Source: Candidatus Blautia excrementipullorum (GTDB lineage Bacteria; Bacillota; Clostridia; Lachnospirales; Lachnospiraceae). From it: a DNA stretch of 35,652 bases. Within the stretch, counting starts at the first letter, position 1, and each line of letters opens with the position of its first letter. Below the pieces are notes generated by a model. It was not told the origin of the DNA, made no database searches, and saw only the letters and a program-made list of their open reading frames with translations. The position numbers and the translations under genes were made by a program. Shown piece after piece: positions 18,072-27,406 of the stretch. The stretch is from the NCBI GenBank assembly GCA_019118645.1, contig DWYN01000160.1, forward strand, positions 1 through 35,652, in the 5' to 3' direction.

Positions 18072-19487
18072 TTATTCTTTTCCGCTCCAGCAGTATGTGC
18101 AGAGTTTGCAAGGCTCAATATCAATCGAAGCTGTCAGGTCATCCAGACGATGGTATTTCAGAGACGTAAAGTTCAGCTCCCTGCGGATGTCTTCCAGCAT
18201 TGCTTTATAATTTTCAGAGTCCGGATTTGCATAGTCCGCCAGAACTTCTTCATCTACCTGGCCGCCCTCGCGCTTCGCGATCACTCTTCTTGTAATCAGA
18301 TCCATCTCTGATTTCGAACGGGAAAAATTCAAATACTTGCATCCGTAAAGAAGCGGAGGACAAGCCGGCCGGATATGCACTTCTCTGGCGCCGTTATTGT
18401 ACAGAAATTCTGTGGTCTCCCGAAGCTGCGTTCCCCTTACAATAGAATCATCAATCATAAGAAGACTCTTCCCCTTAATCAGCTTGTGGACAGGAATCAG
18501 CTTCATTCTGGCAATCAGATTTCTCTGGCTCTGCTGAGTGGGCATAAAAGAGCGGGGCCAGGTAGGGGTATATTTGATGAATGGTCTGGCAAAAGGAACA
18601 CCTGATCGGTTGGCATAGCCAATGGCATGTGCAATTCCGGAATCCGGAACTCCCGCCACAATATCAGGATCCACTTCTCCAAAGTCTCTCTGGGCCAGTA
18701 TATCCCCACATTTATAGCGCATTTCTTCCACATTCACGCCCTCGTAAGTAGAGGTAGGATATCCATAGTATACCCACAGGAAAGAACAAATACGCATTTT
18801 ATCTCCGGGCTGCTGAAGGGTTTCAATTCCTTCCGGCGTCACCGCCACAATTTCGCCCGGTCCCAGTTCTTTTTCATCTTCATATCCCAGGTTAATATAA
18901 GCATGGCTTTCAAAAGAAACGCAGCGGGCGTCATCTTTCTTTCCTATAATCAGAGGAGTTCTGCCAAGGCGGTCTCTGGCTGCAATTAATCCCTTCGGAG
19001 TCAGGATCAGCATAGTCATGGAACCGTCTATCATTTCCTGTGCATAGCGGATTCCCTCCACCATCGTCCCCTTCTGATTAATCAGAGAAGCTACCATTTC
19101 TGTAGGATTGACATTTCCTCCGCTCATTTCAAGAAAATGGGTGCATCCGTTTTTGAAGGAATGCGCCACCAGTTCCTCCATATTATTGATCTTTCCTACC
19201 GTGGTAACCGCAAAGTTTCCCAGATGGGAACGCACCAGCAGAGGCTGCGGTTCATTGTCGGAAATGCATCCGATTCCCAGATTTCCCTGCAGTTCCGATA
19301 CATCTCTGTCAAATTTCGTACGGAAAGGGGAATTCTCAATATTATGGATTGCACGGTCAAAGCCTCTTTCTGAGTCATATACCGCCATTCCCCCTCTTCT
19401 TGTTCCCAAATGAGAATGGTAGTCAATTCCGAAAAACAGATCCAGCACGCAGCTGGATTTTGATGCCACACCAAATATTCCGCCCAT
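18072..19487 (-). CDS. purF: PurF-like amidophosphoribosyltransferase with degenerate glutaminase site
   Basis: The 471-residue protein is homologous over its whole length to PurF, which makes phosphoribosylamine from PRPP and glutamine. The phosphoribosyltransferase half looks intact: VPDSGIAHAIGYANRSGVPF (280-299) and the PRPP loop MIDDSIVRGTQ (344-354). Cysteines that may hold the Bacillus-type Fe-S cluster are present (Cys234, Cys383, CKLCTYC at 460-466). The Ntn glutaminase half is not normal. It starts MGGIFG instead of MCGIFG, so the nucleophile Cys is Gly. The HVRYxTxG segment is replaced by GIGCISDN (71-78), and the HNGN oxyanion segment by TVGK (96-99). It may use free ammonia, be fed by another protein, or do something else. 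GGAGAG precedes the ATG. Confidence 0.85.
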   Translation of the reverse strand: MGGIFGVASKSSCVLDLFFGIDYHSHLGTRRGGMAVYDSERGFDRAIHNIENSPFRTKFDRDVSELQGNLGIGCISDNEPQPLLVRSHLGNFAVTTVGKINNMEELVAHSFKNGCTHFLEMSGGNVNPTEMVASLINQKGTMVEGIRYAQEMIDGSMTMLILTPKGLIAARDRLGRTPLIIGKKDDARCVSFESHAYINLGYEDEKELGPGEIVAVTPEGIETLQQPGDKMRICSFLWVYYGYPTSTYEGVNVEEMRYKCGDILAQRDFGEVDPDIVAGVPDSGIAHAIGYANRSGVPFARPFIKYTPTWPRSFMPTQQSQRNLIARMKLIPVHKLIKGKSLLMIDDSIVRGTQLRETTEFLYNNGAREVHIRPACPPLLYGCKYLNFSRSKSEMDLITRRVIAKREGGQVDEEVLADYANPDSENYKAMLEDIRRELNFTSLKYHRLDDLTASIDIEPCKLCTYCWSGKE

Positions 19488-19501
19488 GTTCTGTTCTCTC
19501 C

Positions 19502-19606
19502 TTATTCTGTAAATTCACTGTAATCGTTTTCCGGCAGACTTGGTAAAGTCTCCCGTTCAGCCGGATAGGACCTTCCGGAGCGGTAAAATCCGTTATAATC
19601 CGACAT
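19502..19606 (-). CDS. Candidate 34-residue small ORF upstream of purF
   Basis: A 35-codon ORF (ATG 19606, TAA ending at 19502) begins MSDYNGFYRSG and ends NDYSEFTE. It fills almost the whole purF leader and ends 14 nt before the purF ATG, with the purF ribosome binding site in the gap. The predicted RNA start is only about 7-8 nt before its ATG, so it would be translated nearly leaderless, with no Shine-Dalgarno sequence. The product is polar, rich in Tyr, Ser, Glu and Pro, with no membrane or signal segment. It may be a leader peptide, a small purF partner, or chance. Confidence 0.35.
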   Translation of the reverse strand: MSDYNGFYRSGRSYPAERETLPSLPENDYSEFTE

Positions 19607-19620
19607 TCGTTGCACCAAAC

Positions 19621-19649
19621 ATTATATAAAACAGCTTCTGAGAAGTAAA
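19621..19649 (-). promoter_or_regulatory. purF promoter
   Basis: On the - strand TTTACT (19644-19649), 17 bp, TATAAT (19621-19626). It begins 4 nt after the fbp stop codon, and I see no terminator between fbp and it. No PurR box was recognised. Confidence 0.75.
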
Positions 19650-19652
19650 GGT

Positions 19653-21608
19653 CTATTTTTTTTCTTTAATCATGCCTTTTCTGTATGCATCCAGCAGTCT
19701 GGTCAGTTCCTCGATTCTCTCGCGAAGCGCCTTGCCGTTGTCCGTGTCTCCTACCAGGCGTCTCTGAGAAGTATACCTCACCGCTACCTGGTTGGAAGCG
19801 ATGTCAATTTCCCTTGAGACAGCAGCCTCCTTGGAAGTGAAAGGCTCATGAGCGGCCAGAAGCAGTCCGTAGGAGTTATAAATGAGAGTATACCCGGCAA
19901 TTCCGGTCACCTTCTGATAAGCCTTGCAGAAACCGCCGTCAATTACAATCACCTTGCCTCCGCACTTCACCGGACTTTCTCCCTCTCCCTGGTGAACCGG
20001 CACATGACCGTTGATAATATGGCTCTCCTGCGGATCCAGCCCGAATTCTCTCAGCATGGAATCCACCACCTTCTCATTTTCCAGAAGACGGAAATAAGCG
20101 CCTTTTCTTTCTTTATGTGTCTCTTTATCCTCAATAAAATACCGCTCAAAGGTAGTCATTTTATCTTTGCCGAACAGCGGAGAATTCGGTCCTGCCCATA
20201 TATACCAGAGAATGTCCCTTCCCTTTTTCTGTTCTTCCGCGTCTACTGCATAAAAAGCTCTGCGCACATATGCCTCCAGGACATCATAAAGTTCTTTTCC
20301 CCTGCAGGTTCTTCCGTAAACCTGCACTTCCTTGAGGGTTCCGTCTTCATTTAAAGGAATGCACCCATGGAAAAGCAGATTTCCGTTATAAATTTTATAA
20401 AGACCGCCTTTGTCCAGAAGAAGCCTTATATGTTTCTGAAGTCTCTCGCAGTTTCGGAAAGCGGATTCCAGCCGGTCCATGACTTCCTTTTCACCGGCGG
20501 TGAGCTCGTAAGGATGTTTCCAGTCCACTGTAGGAAAATTTGTATCCAGAAGCAGATATTCCTTTCCGTCCGGAAGCGTTATGGTTCCCTTTTGCGGATC
20601 TATTCTGTGAAGAAGGCAGCGGTCCTCCATATGGAATTCTCTCCGTTTTTTCAGCAGTTTCCCTTCCAGTTTAAACTGAATAACCGCAATAGCCTTGTGC
20701 ATCTTTCTGCTCAATTCCTGCTCCGTTGCATTATAATTGGAAGTTCCCTTCAGTTCAAAGAACGTACATGGGTCGTCTTTGTAGGCCTCCATGGCAAAAG
20801 TTGCCAGAGGCATCATATTGATGCCGTACCCGTCCTCCAGAATGTCAAGGTTGGAATAGCGTATGCTGTTTCTGATCACAGTGGCAATACAGGCGGACTG
20901 CCCTGCCGCCGCTCCCATCCACACCACATCATGGTTTCCCCACTGTATATCAAGAGAATGGTATTCGGAAAGCCGCTCCATAATAAAATGGGGTCCGGGC
21001 CCTCTGTCATAAATATCTCCCAGGATATGAAGATGGTCTACAACAAGGCGCTGGATCAGCTCTGCCAGAGCAATGATAAAATTTTCCGCCCGGCGGATCT
21101 CGATGATCGTATTGACAATGGAATTGTAATAGGCCTCTTTGTCAAGCACCTCTGCCTTCTCGGTAATCAGTTCCTCGATCACATAGGCATAATCCGGAGG
21201 AAGTGCTTTGCGGACTTTGGATCGGGTATATTTGGATGCGGTAGTCTTGCACACCTCTATCAGCCGGTACAGGGTGATCTTATACCAGTTTTCCATATCC
21301 TCTTCTGTCTTTTTGACAAGCTGAAGCTTCTCCCTGGGATAATAGATCAGAGTGGCAAGTGCCCGTTTGTCGCTGTTGCTCAGGGTATGCCCAAAAACAT
21401 CGTTTATTTTCTTGCGCACGGCCCCCGAACCGTTGCGCAGCACATGGGAAAAAGCTTCGTACTCTCCATGGAGATCCGACATAAAATGTTCGGTTCCCTT
21501 GGGGAGGTTCAGAATCGACTGAAGGTTGATAATCTCAGTAGACGCCTTTCCGATTGTAGGGTACAGTTCTGCAAGTCTCTGCAGATAGCGAAGTTCCTCT
21601 TTTTTCAT
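19653..21608 (-). CDS. fbp: Fructose-1,6-bisphosphatase, class III
   Basis: This 651-residue enzyme hydrolyses fructose 1,6-bisphosphate to fructose 6-phosphate for gluconeogenesis. The metallophosphatase signatures run in order: FMSDLHGEYEAF (near 45), GDIYDRGPGPHF (near 190), GNHDVVWMGAAAGQ (near 215) and, late in the protein, INGHVPVHQGEGESPV and IDGGFCKAYQ. Size and motifs match the Firmicutes Fbp of Bacillus subtilis, unrelated to classes I and II. The ATG at 21608 with AGGAGAAGGAG just upstream is preferred to the first ATG 30 nt earlier. It is third in a run ispG-polC-fbp on the - strand, 83 nt after polC. Confidence 0.97.
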   Translation of the reverse strand: MKKEELRYLQRLAELYPTIGKASTEIINLQSILNLPKGTEHFMSDLHGEYEAFSHVLRNGSGAVRKKINDVFGHTLSNSDKRALATLIYYPREKLQLVKKTEEDMENWYKITLYRLIEVCKTTASKYTRSKVRKALPPDYAYVIEELITEKAEVLDKEAYYNSIVNTIIEIRRAENFIIALAELIQRLVVDHLHILGDIYDRGPGPHFIMERLSEYHSLDIQWGNHDVVWMGAAAGQSACIATVIRNSIRYSNLDILEDGYGINMMPLATFAMEAYKDDPCTFFELKGTSNYNATEQELSRKMHKAIAVIQFKLEGKLLKKRREFHMEDRCLLHRIDPQKGTITLPDGKEYLLLDTNFPTVDWKHPYELTAGEKEVMDRLESAFRNCERLQKHIRLLLDKGGLYKIYNGNLLFHGCIPLNEDGTLKEVQVYGRTCRGKELYDVLEAYVRRAFYAVDAEEQKKGRDILWYIWAGPNSPLFGKDKMTTFERYFIEDKETHKERKGAYFRLLENEKVVDSMLREFGLDPQESHIINGHVPVHQGEGESPVKCGGKVIVIDGGFCKAYQKVTGIAGYTLIYNSYGLLLAAHEPFTSKEAAVSREIDIASNQVAVRYTSQRRLVGDTDNGKALRERIEELTRLLDAYRKGMIKEKK

Positions 21609-21691
21609 TCTCCTTCTCCTTTTATTATCATAACACACCGGATTTCATGCCCGGTAATTCTCAATTTCGATCTCCGCCGGTGAAACCGGTA

Positions 21692-24600
21692 CTAGGCAAT
21701 AATTCCGTCAAAAAGAGAAAACTGATTGGACTGGGGAATATCCCCGAAAAGCCCCAATTCATCCATAAGGTCAATAACAGTTTTGCTGACTTTTGTCCGG
21801 TCCCTGAAATCATCCTTCGAAAGAAATTTTCCGTTTTTGGCAGCTTCCACTACCGCTTCGGCCGCTTTATCGCCCATTCCCTCAATGGAATTCAGAGAGG
21901 GCATCAGCTTTCCGTCTATGATCTGAAACCTGTCGGCCTTTGCCCGGTAAATATCAATGGGCATAAATTCAAATCCCCTTGCGTACATTTCCTGAACAAT
22001 TCGCATATCGCGGATGGTATCCTGCTCTTTTTTAGAAGCCGCATCCCCTTTTTTTCTCAGCTCTGCAAGATAGAATTCCAGCCGCTCCCGCCCCATACAC
22101 ATGGTTTCATAGGAAAAGGCCGTTGCGCGGATGCTGAAAAAAGCGGCATAGTAGGCCAGCGGGCGGAATACCTTGAACCAGGCGATCCGGTAAGCCATCA
22201 TAACGTAAGCCGCCGCATGCGCCTTCGGGAACATATACTTGATCTTTTTGCAGGACCAGATATACCATTCCGGCACATTGTGCTCCCGCATGGTCGCCTC
22301 CCACTCTTCACGGAGTCCCTTTCCTTTTCGGACGCTTTCCATGATGGTAAAGGCCAGGCTGCTTTCCACTCCCATGCTGATAAGATAAATCATAATATCG
22401 TCACGGGTACAAATGGCCGTGGAGATTGTGGCCTTTCCCTCCTGAATCAGCACCTGGGCGTTTCCCAGCCATACGTCTGTTCCATGCGCCAGTCCTGCGA
22501 TGCGGACAAGATCTGAAAAATATTTTGGCTTTGTGTCAATGAGCATCTGCATAGCAAAATCTGTTCCGAATTCCGGTACTCCCAGGCATCCAAGCCTGCA
22601 GCCGCCGATGTCCTCCGGAGTGATTCCAAGAGCCTCTGTTCCTGCAAAAAGAGACATTACATCCTTCTGATCCAAAGGAACTTCCTTGGCGTCCAGTCCT
22701 GTAAGATCCTCCAGCATACGGATCATGGTGGGATCATCGTGTCCCAGTATATCCAGCTTCAAGAGATTTCCGTCAATGGAGTGATAGTCAAAATGTGTGG
22801 TGATAATATCGCTGTTTTCATCATTGGCCGGGTGCTGGACAGGGGTGAATTTCTCAATTTCCTCCCCTTTCGGAAGAACAATGATGCCTCCCGGATGCTG
22901 CCCGGTAGTTCTCCTTATTCCCGTACATCCCTGAACGATCCGGTTGATCTCGCAGTATCTTTTATGCTGTCCCCGCTCTTCAAAATAATTTTTCACATAG
23001 CCGAAGGCTGTCTTCTCCGCCAGAGTTCCTATTGTTCCGGCTTTAAAAGTCTGACCTTTTCCAAAAATAACCTCTGTATATCGGTGGGCGTTGCCCTGAT
23101 ACTCCCCGGAAAAGTTGAGGTCGATATCCGGCTCCTTATCCCCCTTGAAGCCCAGGAAGGTCTCAAAAGGTATATCAAAGCCCTCTTTTTTCATTTTTGT
23201 CCCGCAGTGCGGACAGTTTTTATCAGGCATGTCGCACCCGGCCATACCGCCGAATTTTTTCACTTCCGGCGAATCAAAGTCGCTGTATTTACAGTTGGGG
23301 CAGATATAATGAGGCGGAAGGGGATTTACTTCCGTGATTCCAGACATGGTGGCAGCCAGCGAAGATCCCACAGATCCTCTGGATCCCACCAGATATCCGT
23401 CTTCGTTTGACTTATGCACCAGCTTCTGCGCGATAATATACATCACCGCGTACCCATTGGAAATAATGGAGTTCAGTTCCTTATTCAGTCTCTCCTCCAC
23501 AATCTGGGGCAGTTTCTCCCCATAGATCTCATGCGCCTTCTGAAAGCACATTTCCTTCAGATCCCTGTCTGAATTTTCAATAACCGGAGGAAACTTATCC
23601 GGATGAATAGGCGAAATTTTTTCGATCATGTCCGCTATTTTATTAGTATTGGTAATCACAACTTCCTCGGCTTTTTCGCTTCCCAGGTATGAAAATTCCT
23701 CCAGCATCTCCTCCGTGGTTCTGAGATACAGAGGCGCCTGATTGTCCGCATCCGAAAATCCGTTTCCGGCCATAATGATTCTCCGGTAAATCTCGTCCTG
23801 AGGATCCATAAAGTGCACATCGCAGGTGGCTACCACCGGCTTCTGAAACTGTTCTCCAAGCTTTACGATTTTTTTATTAAGTTCTATCAGATCTTCTTTT
23901 GAATTTACCGTATCGTTTTTCTCGTCAGCGATCATAAAAGCATTGTTTCCAAGGGGCTGGATTTCAAGATAATCATAAAAATCCACCAGCCGGGCAATCT
24001 CCTGCTCCGGAGCGTTTCTCAAAAGTGCCTGGTAAAGTTCCCCCGCCTCACAGGCGCTTCCGATCAGCAGTCCGTCTCTGTGCTCCAGGAAAACGCTTTT
24101 CGGCACTCTTGGCCTTCTTCTATAATATTTCAGATGAGACTGGCTTACAAGTTTATAAAGATTGACTCTCCCCGTCTCGTTTCTGGCAAAAATCACCGCA
24201 TGGTAGGTGGGCAGCTTCTTGATTGTGTCTACAGACACACTGCCCTGCTTATTCAGAGCATCCAGATCAAAAATATCCCGTTCCCTCAGCATCTCCACGA
24301 ATTTCACGAAAATATCCGCGGTACAGGCGGCATCATCCACCGCCCGGTGATGGTGTCCCAGCGGAACCCCCACTGCTTTTGCTACCGTATCCAGCTTGAA
24401 GCGGTTCAGCGCCGGAAGGAGGAATCTCGCCATTCCCACAGTATCCACATAGGTGAAATCCTGCGGTATTTCCTGTCTCCTGCAGTTTTCTATAATAAAA
24501 CTCATGTCAAAGTCTGCGTTATGGGCTACCATTACCGCCCCCTTGCAGAATTCCATAAATTCCGGCAGAACCGTCTGAATATCCGGCGCGTCCATCACCA

Positions 24601-26152
24601 TGGCATCGTTAATACTGGTAAGCTGTTCAATCCTGTATGGAATCGGCACTTTGGGATTCACAAAGGTGGAAAAGCGGTCCGTAATCACACCGTTTTCCAC
24701 AAGTACGGCTCCGATTTCTATGATCTGACAGCTCAGAGGCGAAAAGCCGGTGGTCTCAATATCAAAAACCACAAATTTCCCCTCCAGAGCCTGTCCTTTG
24801 CTGTTGGCAACAATCCCTTTCAGGTCATCCACAAGATAAGCTTCCATTCCATAAAGTACTTTAAAATCAGAATCCTTTGGAACGCAGCCTCCCCATGCGT
24901 CAAAGCAGTGATTCGCTTCAGGGAAAGCCTGCACTACGCCGTGATCGGTTATCGCAATCGCTTTGTGGCCCCACTCATAGGCGCGCTTTACAAGAGCTTT
25001 GGCGTCAGTGACTCCGTCCATATCGCTCATTTTTGTATGGCAGTGGAGCTCCACTCTCTTCTGGGGGCTTGTATCCATCCGGGTGCTTGTGAAATCTGCT
25101 ATCTTTTTAATCCCGGTTACGGAACCGATTGTCAGCTCACTGTCAAAACGATCGATTGTTGTTACGCCTTTCAGTTTCAAAAAAGCGCCCTTTTTAATCT
25201 CCTCTTTGACTTCCGGCACCTGCTCGTTTCTCAGAAACATTTTTACTACGATAGAGTCGGTGAAATCTGTTACCGGAAAAATCAGGATTGTTTTTTCATT
25301 TCGGATTTCTCTTGCCTCTACATCCATTACCTGACCGCGGATGATGACTTCTCCCATCTCCCCGGTAATTGTTTCCAGAGGAATTGCTTCTCCCTCGAAA
25401 TCCCTTCCATATACCACGTCCGGATTGGAATCTCTGCGGAAACCGCTTCTGTAATCTCCGTGCTGGTCTTTTTTCTGGAAAGTCTTCTGTTCTTTTTTTC
25501 CTCTGGCATTCTGCTGCTTTTCCCCAGATGCCTGTTTATCCTCCGCTGTGCTTTTCGCATCCTGCGTATCAAGCTTTGCGTGCTTCAGCACATTTTCCAC
25601 TTCCTGGCGAATCTGAAGCACTGCGTTTCTTCTGTATTTGCTCTCCTTCGCTTCCGCAAACTGAAGATTGATTTTCAAATCCATTCCACACCGTTCACAG
25701 AATACTTTGTGAAGATATTCCACCAGAATTTCGCTTTTTTCCCGGGCGATAACAGAATCCGGAAGCACCAGCTCCATACTGTCCCCGTCTGTAAAGGCGA
25801 TCTGCGCCCTCTTAAAAAGGTTATATTCCAGCATATTATAGTTTTTCAATTCCAGTTCCATACTGGAACGGTAAATTTCCAGAAAATTGTCCGGGGTATA
25901 CTGACGGGAAAGATGAAATTTCTCGATTACCTTTACCTGTATGGAAATCCCCGGAAAGCACTGGCGTTCAATCTGCTGCTCCAGCTCAAAAATATATTTC
26001 TTGTGAATCCATCTCTCACTGCTGATATAGACCCAGAGCCTTGTCTTGTCCGGATTACAGGCCACTCTGGTTACAAACACCGTATCCAGAAGCTCATGGA
26101 GCTGATCCTTTATTTTCAGGTTTGGAAATACGTCAAAAAAATCTTTTTCCAT
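21692..26152 (-). CDS. polC: DNA polymerase III alpha subunit, PolC type
   Basis: This 1486-residue replicative polymerase has the PolC domain order. An N-terminal region (1-250) includes a charged low-complexity linker at about 200-235 (AEDKQASGEKQQ). An OB-fold follows (about 260-350). The PHP domain starts at RVELHCHTKMSDMDGVTDA (about 370) and is split by the proofreading exonuclease (FVVFDIETTGFS at about 460, HNADFD, HHRAVDDA). The catalytic core has GSRGSVGSS, then PHYICPNCKYSDF with zinc-binding cysteines, and PDIDLNFSGEYQ with the catalytic Asp pair. The C-terminus ends in helix-hairpin-helix (SLNSIEGMGDKAAEAV). It is the leading-strand replicase of low-GC Gram-positives. It starts 16 nt after ispG, so the two are cotranscribed. 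Confidence 0.99.
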   Translation of the reverse strand: MEKDFFDVFPNLKIKDQLHELLDTVFVTRVACNPDKTRLWVYISSERWIHKKYIFELEQQIERQCFPGISIQVKVIEKFHLSRQYTPDNFLEIYRSSMELELKNYNMLEYNLFKRAQIAFTDGDSMELVLPDSVIAREKSEILVEYLHKVFCERCGMDLKINLQFAEAKESKYRRNAVLQIRQEVENVLKHAKLDTQDAKSTAEDKQASGEKQQNARGKKEQKTFQKKDQHGDYRSGFRRDSNPDVVYGRDFEGEAIPLETITGEMGEVIIRGQVMDVEAREIRNEKTILIFPVTDFTDSIVVKMFLRNEQVPEVKEEIKKGAFLKLKGVTTIDRFDSELTIGSVTGIKKIADFTSTRMDTSPQKRVELHCHTKMSDMDGVTDAKALVKRAYEWGHKAIAITDHGVVQAFPEANHCFDAWGGCVPKDSDFKVLYGMEAYLVDDLKGIVANSKGQALEGKFVVFDIETTGFSPLSCQIIEIGAVLVENGVITDRFSTFVNPKVPIPYRIEQLTSINDAMVMDAPDIQTVLPEFMEFCKGAVMVAHNADFDMSFIIENCRRQEIPQDFTYVDTVGMARFLLPALNRFKLDTVAKAVGVPLGHHHRAVDDAACTADIFVKFVEMLRERDIFDLDALNKQGSVSVDTIKKLPTYHAVIFARNETGRVNLYKLVSQSHLKYYRRRPRVPKSVFLEHRDGLLIGSACEAGELYQALLRNAPEQEIARLVDFYDYLEIQPLGNNAFMIADEKNDTVNSKEDLIELNKKIVKLGEQFQKPVVATCDVHFMDPQDEIYRRIIMAGNGFSDADNQAPLYLRTTEEMLEEFSYLGSEKAEEVVITNTNKIADMIEKISPIHPDKFPPVIENSDRDLKEMCFQKAHEIYGEKLPQIVEERLNKELNSIISNGYAVMYIIAQKLVHKSNEDGYLVGSRGSVGSSLAATMSGITEVNPLPPHYICPNCKYSDFDSPEVKKFGGMAGCDMPDKNCPHCGTKMKKEGFDIPFETFLGFKGDKEPDIDLNFSGEYQGNAHRYTEVIFGKGQTFKAGTIGTLAEKTAFGYVKNYFEERGQHKRYCEINRIVQGCTGIRRTTGQHPGGIIVLPKGEEIEKFTPVQHPANDENSDIITTHFDYHSIDGNLLKLDILGHDDPTMIRMLEDLTGLDAKEVPLDQKDVMSLFAGTEALGITPEDIGGCRLGCLGVPEFGTDFAMQMLIDTKPKYFSDLVRIAGLAHGTDVWLGNAQVLIQEGKATISTAICTRDDIMIYLISMGVESSLAFTIMESVRKGKGLREEWEATMREHNVPEWYIWSCKKIKYMFPKAHAAAYVMMAYRIAWFKVFRPLAYYAAFFSIRATAFSYETMCMGRERLEFYLAELRKKGDAASKKEQDTIRDMRIVQEMYARGFEFMPIDIYRAKADRFQIIDGKLMPSLNSIEGMGDKAAEAVVEAAKNGKFLSKDDFRDRTKVSKTVIDLMDELGLFGDIPQSNQFSLFDGIIA

Positions 26153-26168
26153 CCTGTTCTCCTCTTTT

Positions 26169-27224
26169 CTATTCTTTCCATTGAAGCAGCTCTTCGCGCA
26201 GAGTATCCAGAAGCTGTTCCTCCGGCACTTTTTTTACGATTTCTCCTTTTTTGATAAGAAGTCCCACGCCAACGCCGCCTGCGATTCCTATGTCTGCCTC
26301 TCTGGCCTCTCCCGGGCCGTTTACCACGCAGCCCATAACAGCCACCTTAATGTCAAGCGGAATATCCTGCACCATAGATTCCACCTGATTCGCAAGTCCG
26401 ATAAGATCGATTCTCGTCCGCCCGCAGGTAGGACAGGAGACCACCTCCACGCCGCCTTTTCTGAGACCCAGGGTTTTCAGAATTCGCTTTGCGGACTTTA
26501 TTTCTTCCAGAGGAGTGCCTGTCAGAGATACGCGGATCGTATCTCCGATTCCCTGATACAGGATGATGCCAAGCCCTACTGCAGACTTAATATTTCCTGA
26601 ATACAAGGTTCCTGCCTCCGTAATTCCGACGTGGAGCGGATGGTCGGTTTCCCTGGCAATCAGTTCATGGGCTCTGGCGCACATAAGCACGTCTGAGGAT
26701 TTGATGCTGATCACAAGATTGTCATATCCCATGTCCTCAATAATCTTAACTTTATCCAGAGCGCTTTCCACCAGCCCCTCCGCTGTGACTCCTCCGTATT
26801 TTTCCACCAGATCTTTTTCAAGGGAACCGCTGTTGACGCCTATGCGGATCGGAATCCGGCGTTCCTTCGCCGCGTCCACCACCGCTCGGATTCTATCCCT
26901 GCTTCCAATATTTCCCGGATTGATACGGATTTTATCCGCGCCATGCTCAATTGCAGCAATGGCAAGACGATAGTCAAAATGAATATCCGCCACAAGCGGA
27001 ATATGAATCTGTTTTTTGATTTCCGACAAAGCCTCGGCAGCAGCCATATCCGGTACTGCGCAGCGGATAATCTCACATCCCGCCGCCTCCAGTTCCAGAA
27101 TCTGCTTTACCGTAGCCTTTACGTCATCTGTCCTTGTATTTGTCATGGACTGAATCAGAACCGGATTTCCGCCTCCGATTTTCCGGTTTCCAATCTGTAC
27201 AACTCTTGTATGTTCCCTATACAT
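26169..27224 (-). CDS. ispG: 4-hydroxy-3-methylbut-2-enyl diphosphate synthase (IspG/GcpE)
   Basis: The 351-residue Fe-S enzyme of the MEP isoprenoid pathway converts MEcPP to HMBPP. The TIM barrel begins [24 protein letters not shown]. The [4Fe-4S] ligands are Cys264 and Cys267 (SCPTCGRT) and Cys299 ([11 protein letters not shown]), with Glu306 of the same motif. It is the short, two-domain bacterial form. The ATG at 27224 has GGAGG 6 nt upstream and the family's usual N-terminus; the ATG 45 nt earlier would add an unlikely basic tail. In many Firmicutes dxr and rseP precede this gene; here the preceding gene is an unrelated TelA homologue. Confidence 0.98.
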   Translation of the reverse strand: MYREHTRVVQIGNRKIGGGNPVLIQSMTNTRTDDVKATVKQILELEAAGCEIIRCAVPDMAAAEALSEIKKQIHIPLVADIHFDYRLAIAAIEHGADKIRINPGNIGSRDRIRAVVDAAKERRIPIRIGVNSGSLEKDLVEKYGGVTAEGLVESALDKVKIIEDMGYDNLVISIKSSDVLMCARAHELIARETDHPLHVGITEAGTLYSGNIKSAVGLGIILYQGIGDTIRVSLTGTPLEEIKSAKRILKTLGLRKGGVEVVSCPTCGRTRIDLIGLANQVESMVQDIPLDIKVAVMGCVVNGPGEAREADIGIAGGVGVGLLIKKGEIVKKVPEEQLLDTLREELLQWKE

Positions 27225-27345
27225 TGCCGTCCTCCTTTTTCTCTGTCCGCACGCGTCTTTCTGTTGCATCTATTCGGAATTCGTTCTGGTCCCTTAAGAT
27301 TCTGGCCTTCACCGCTCCTACAGAACACGATCTGCCATATTTAAA

Positions 27346-27385
27346 GAACTGCCGCAGAACCCGGATACCGGAAACGCAGCAGCTC
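27346..27385 (-). terminator. Probable terminator after the telA-like gene
   Basis: On the - strand an 18-bp imperfect hairpin (GAGCTGCTGCG..CCGG-TAT-CCGG..TGCGGCAGTTC) is followed by a weak T-run (TTCTTT). The rest of the 182-bp spacer up to ispG shows no clear promoter. Confidence 0.6.
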
Positions 27386-27406
27386 TCTCTTTCCTCTGTT
27401 GTTCTT

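Noticed and set aside
19487-19501. Possibility that the missing PurF Cys results from a wrong start codon
   Set aside because: No in-frame Cys codon follows any alternative start just upstream; GGAGAG fits the ATG at 19487, and other glutaminase residues are also missing, so the start is not the explanation.
20367-21683. 438-codon + strand open frame
   Set aside because: Antisense shadow of fbp.
24080-26254. 724-codon open frame on the + strand
   Set aside because: It is fully antisense to polC, has no recognisable domain, is rich in Phe/His/Ser/Arg as expected for the complement of a biased gene, and lacks a ribosome binding site.
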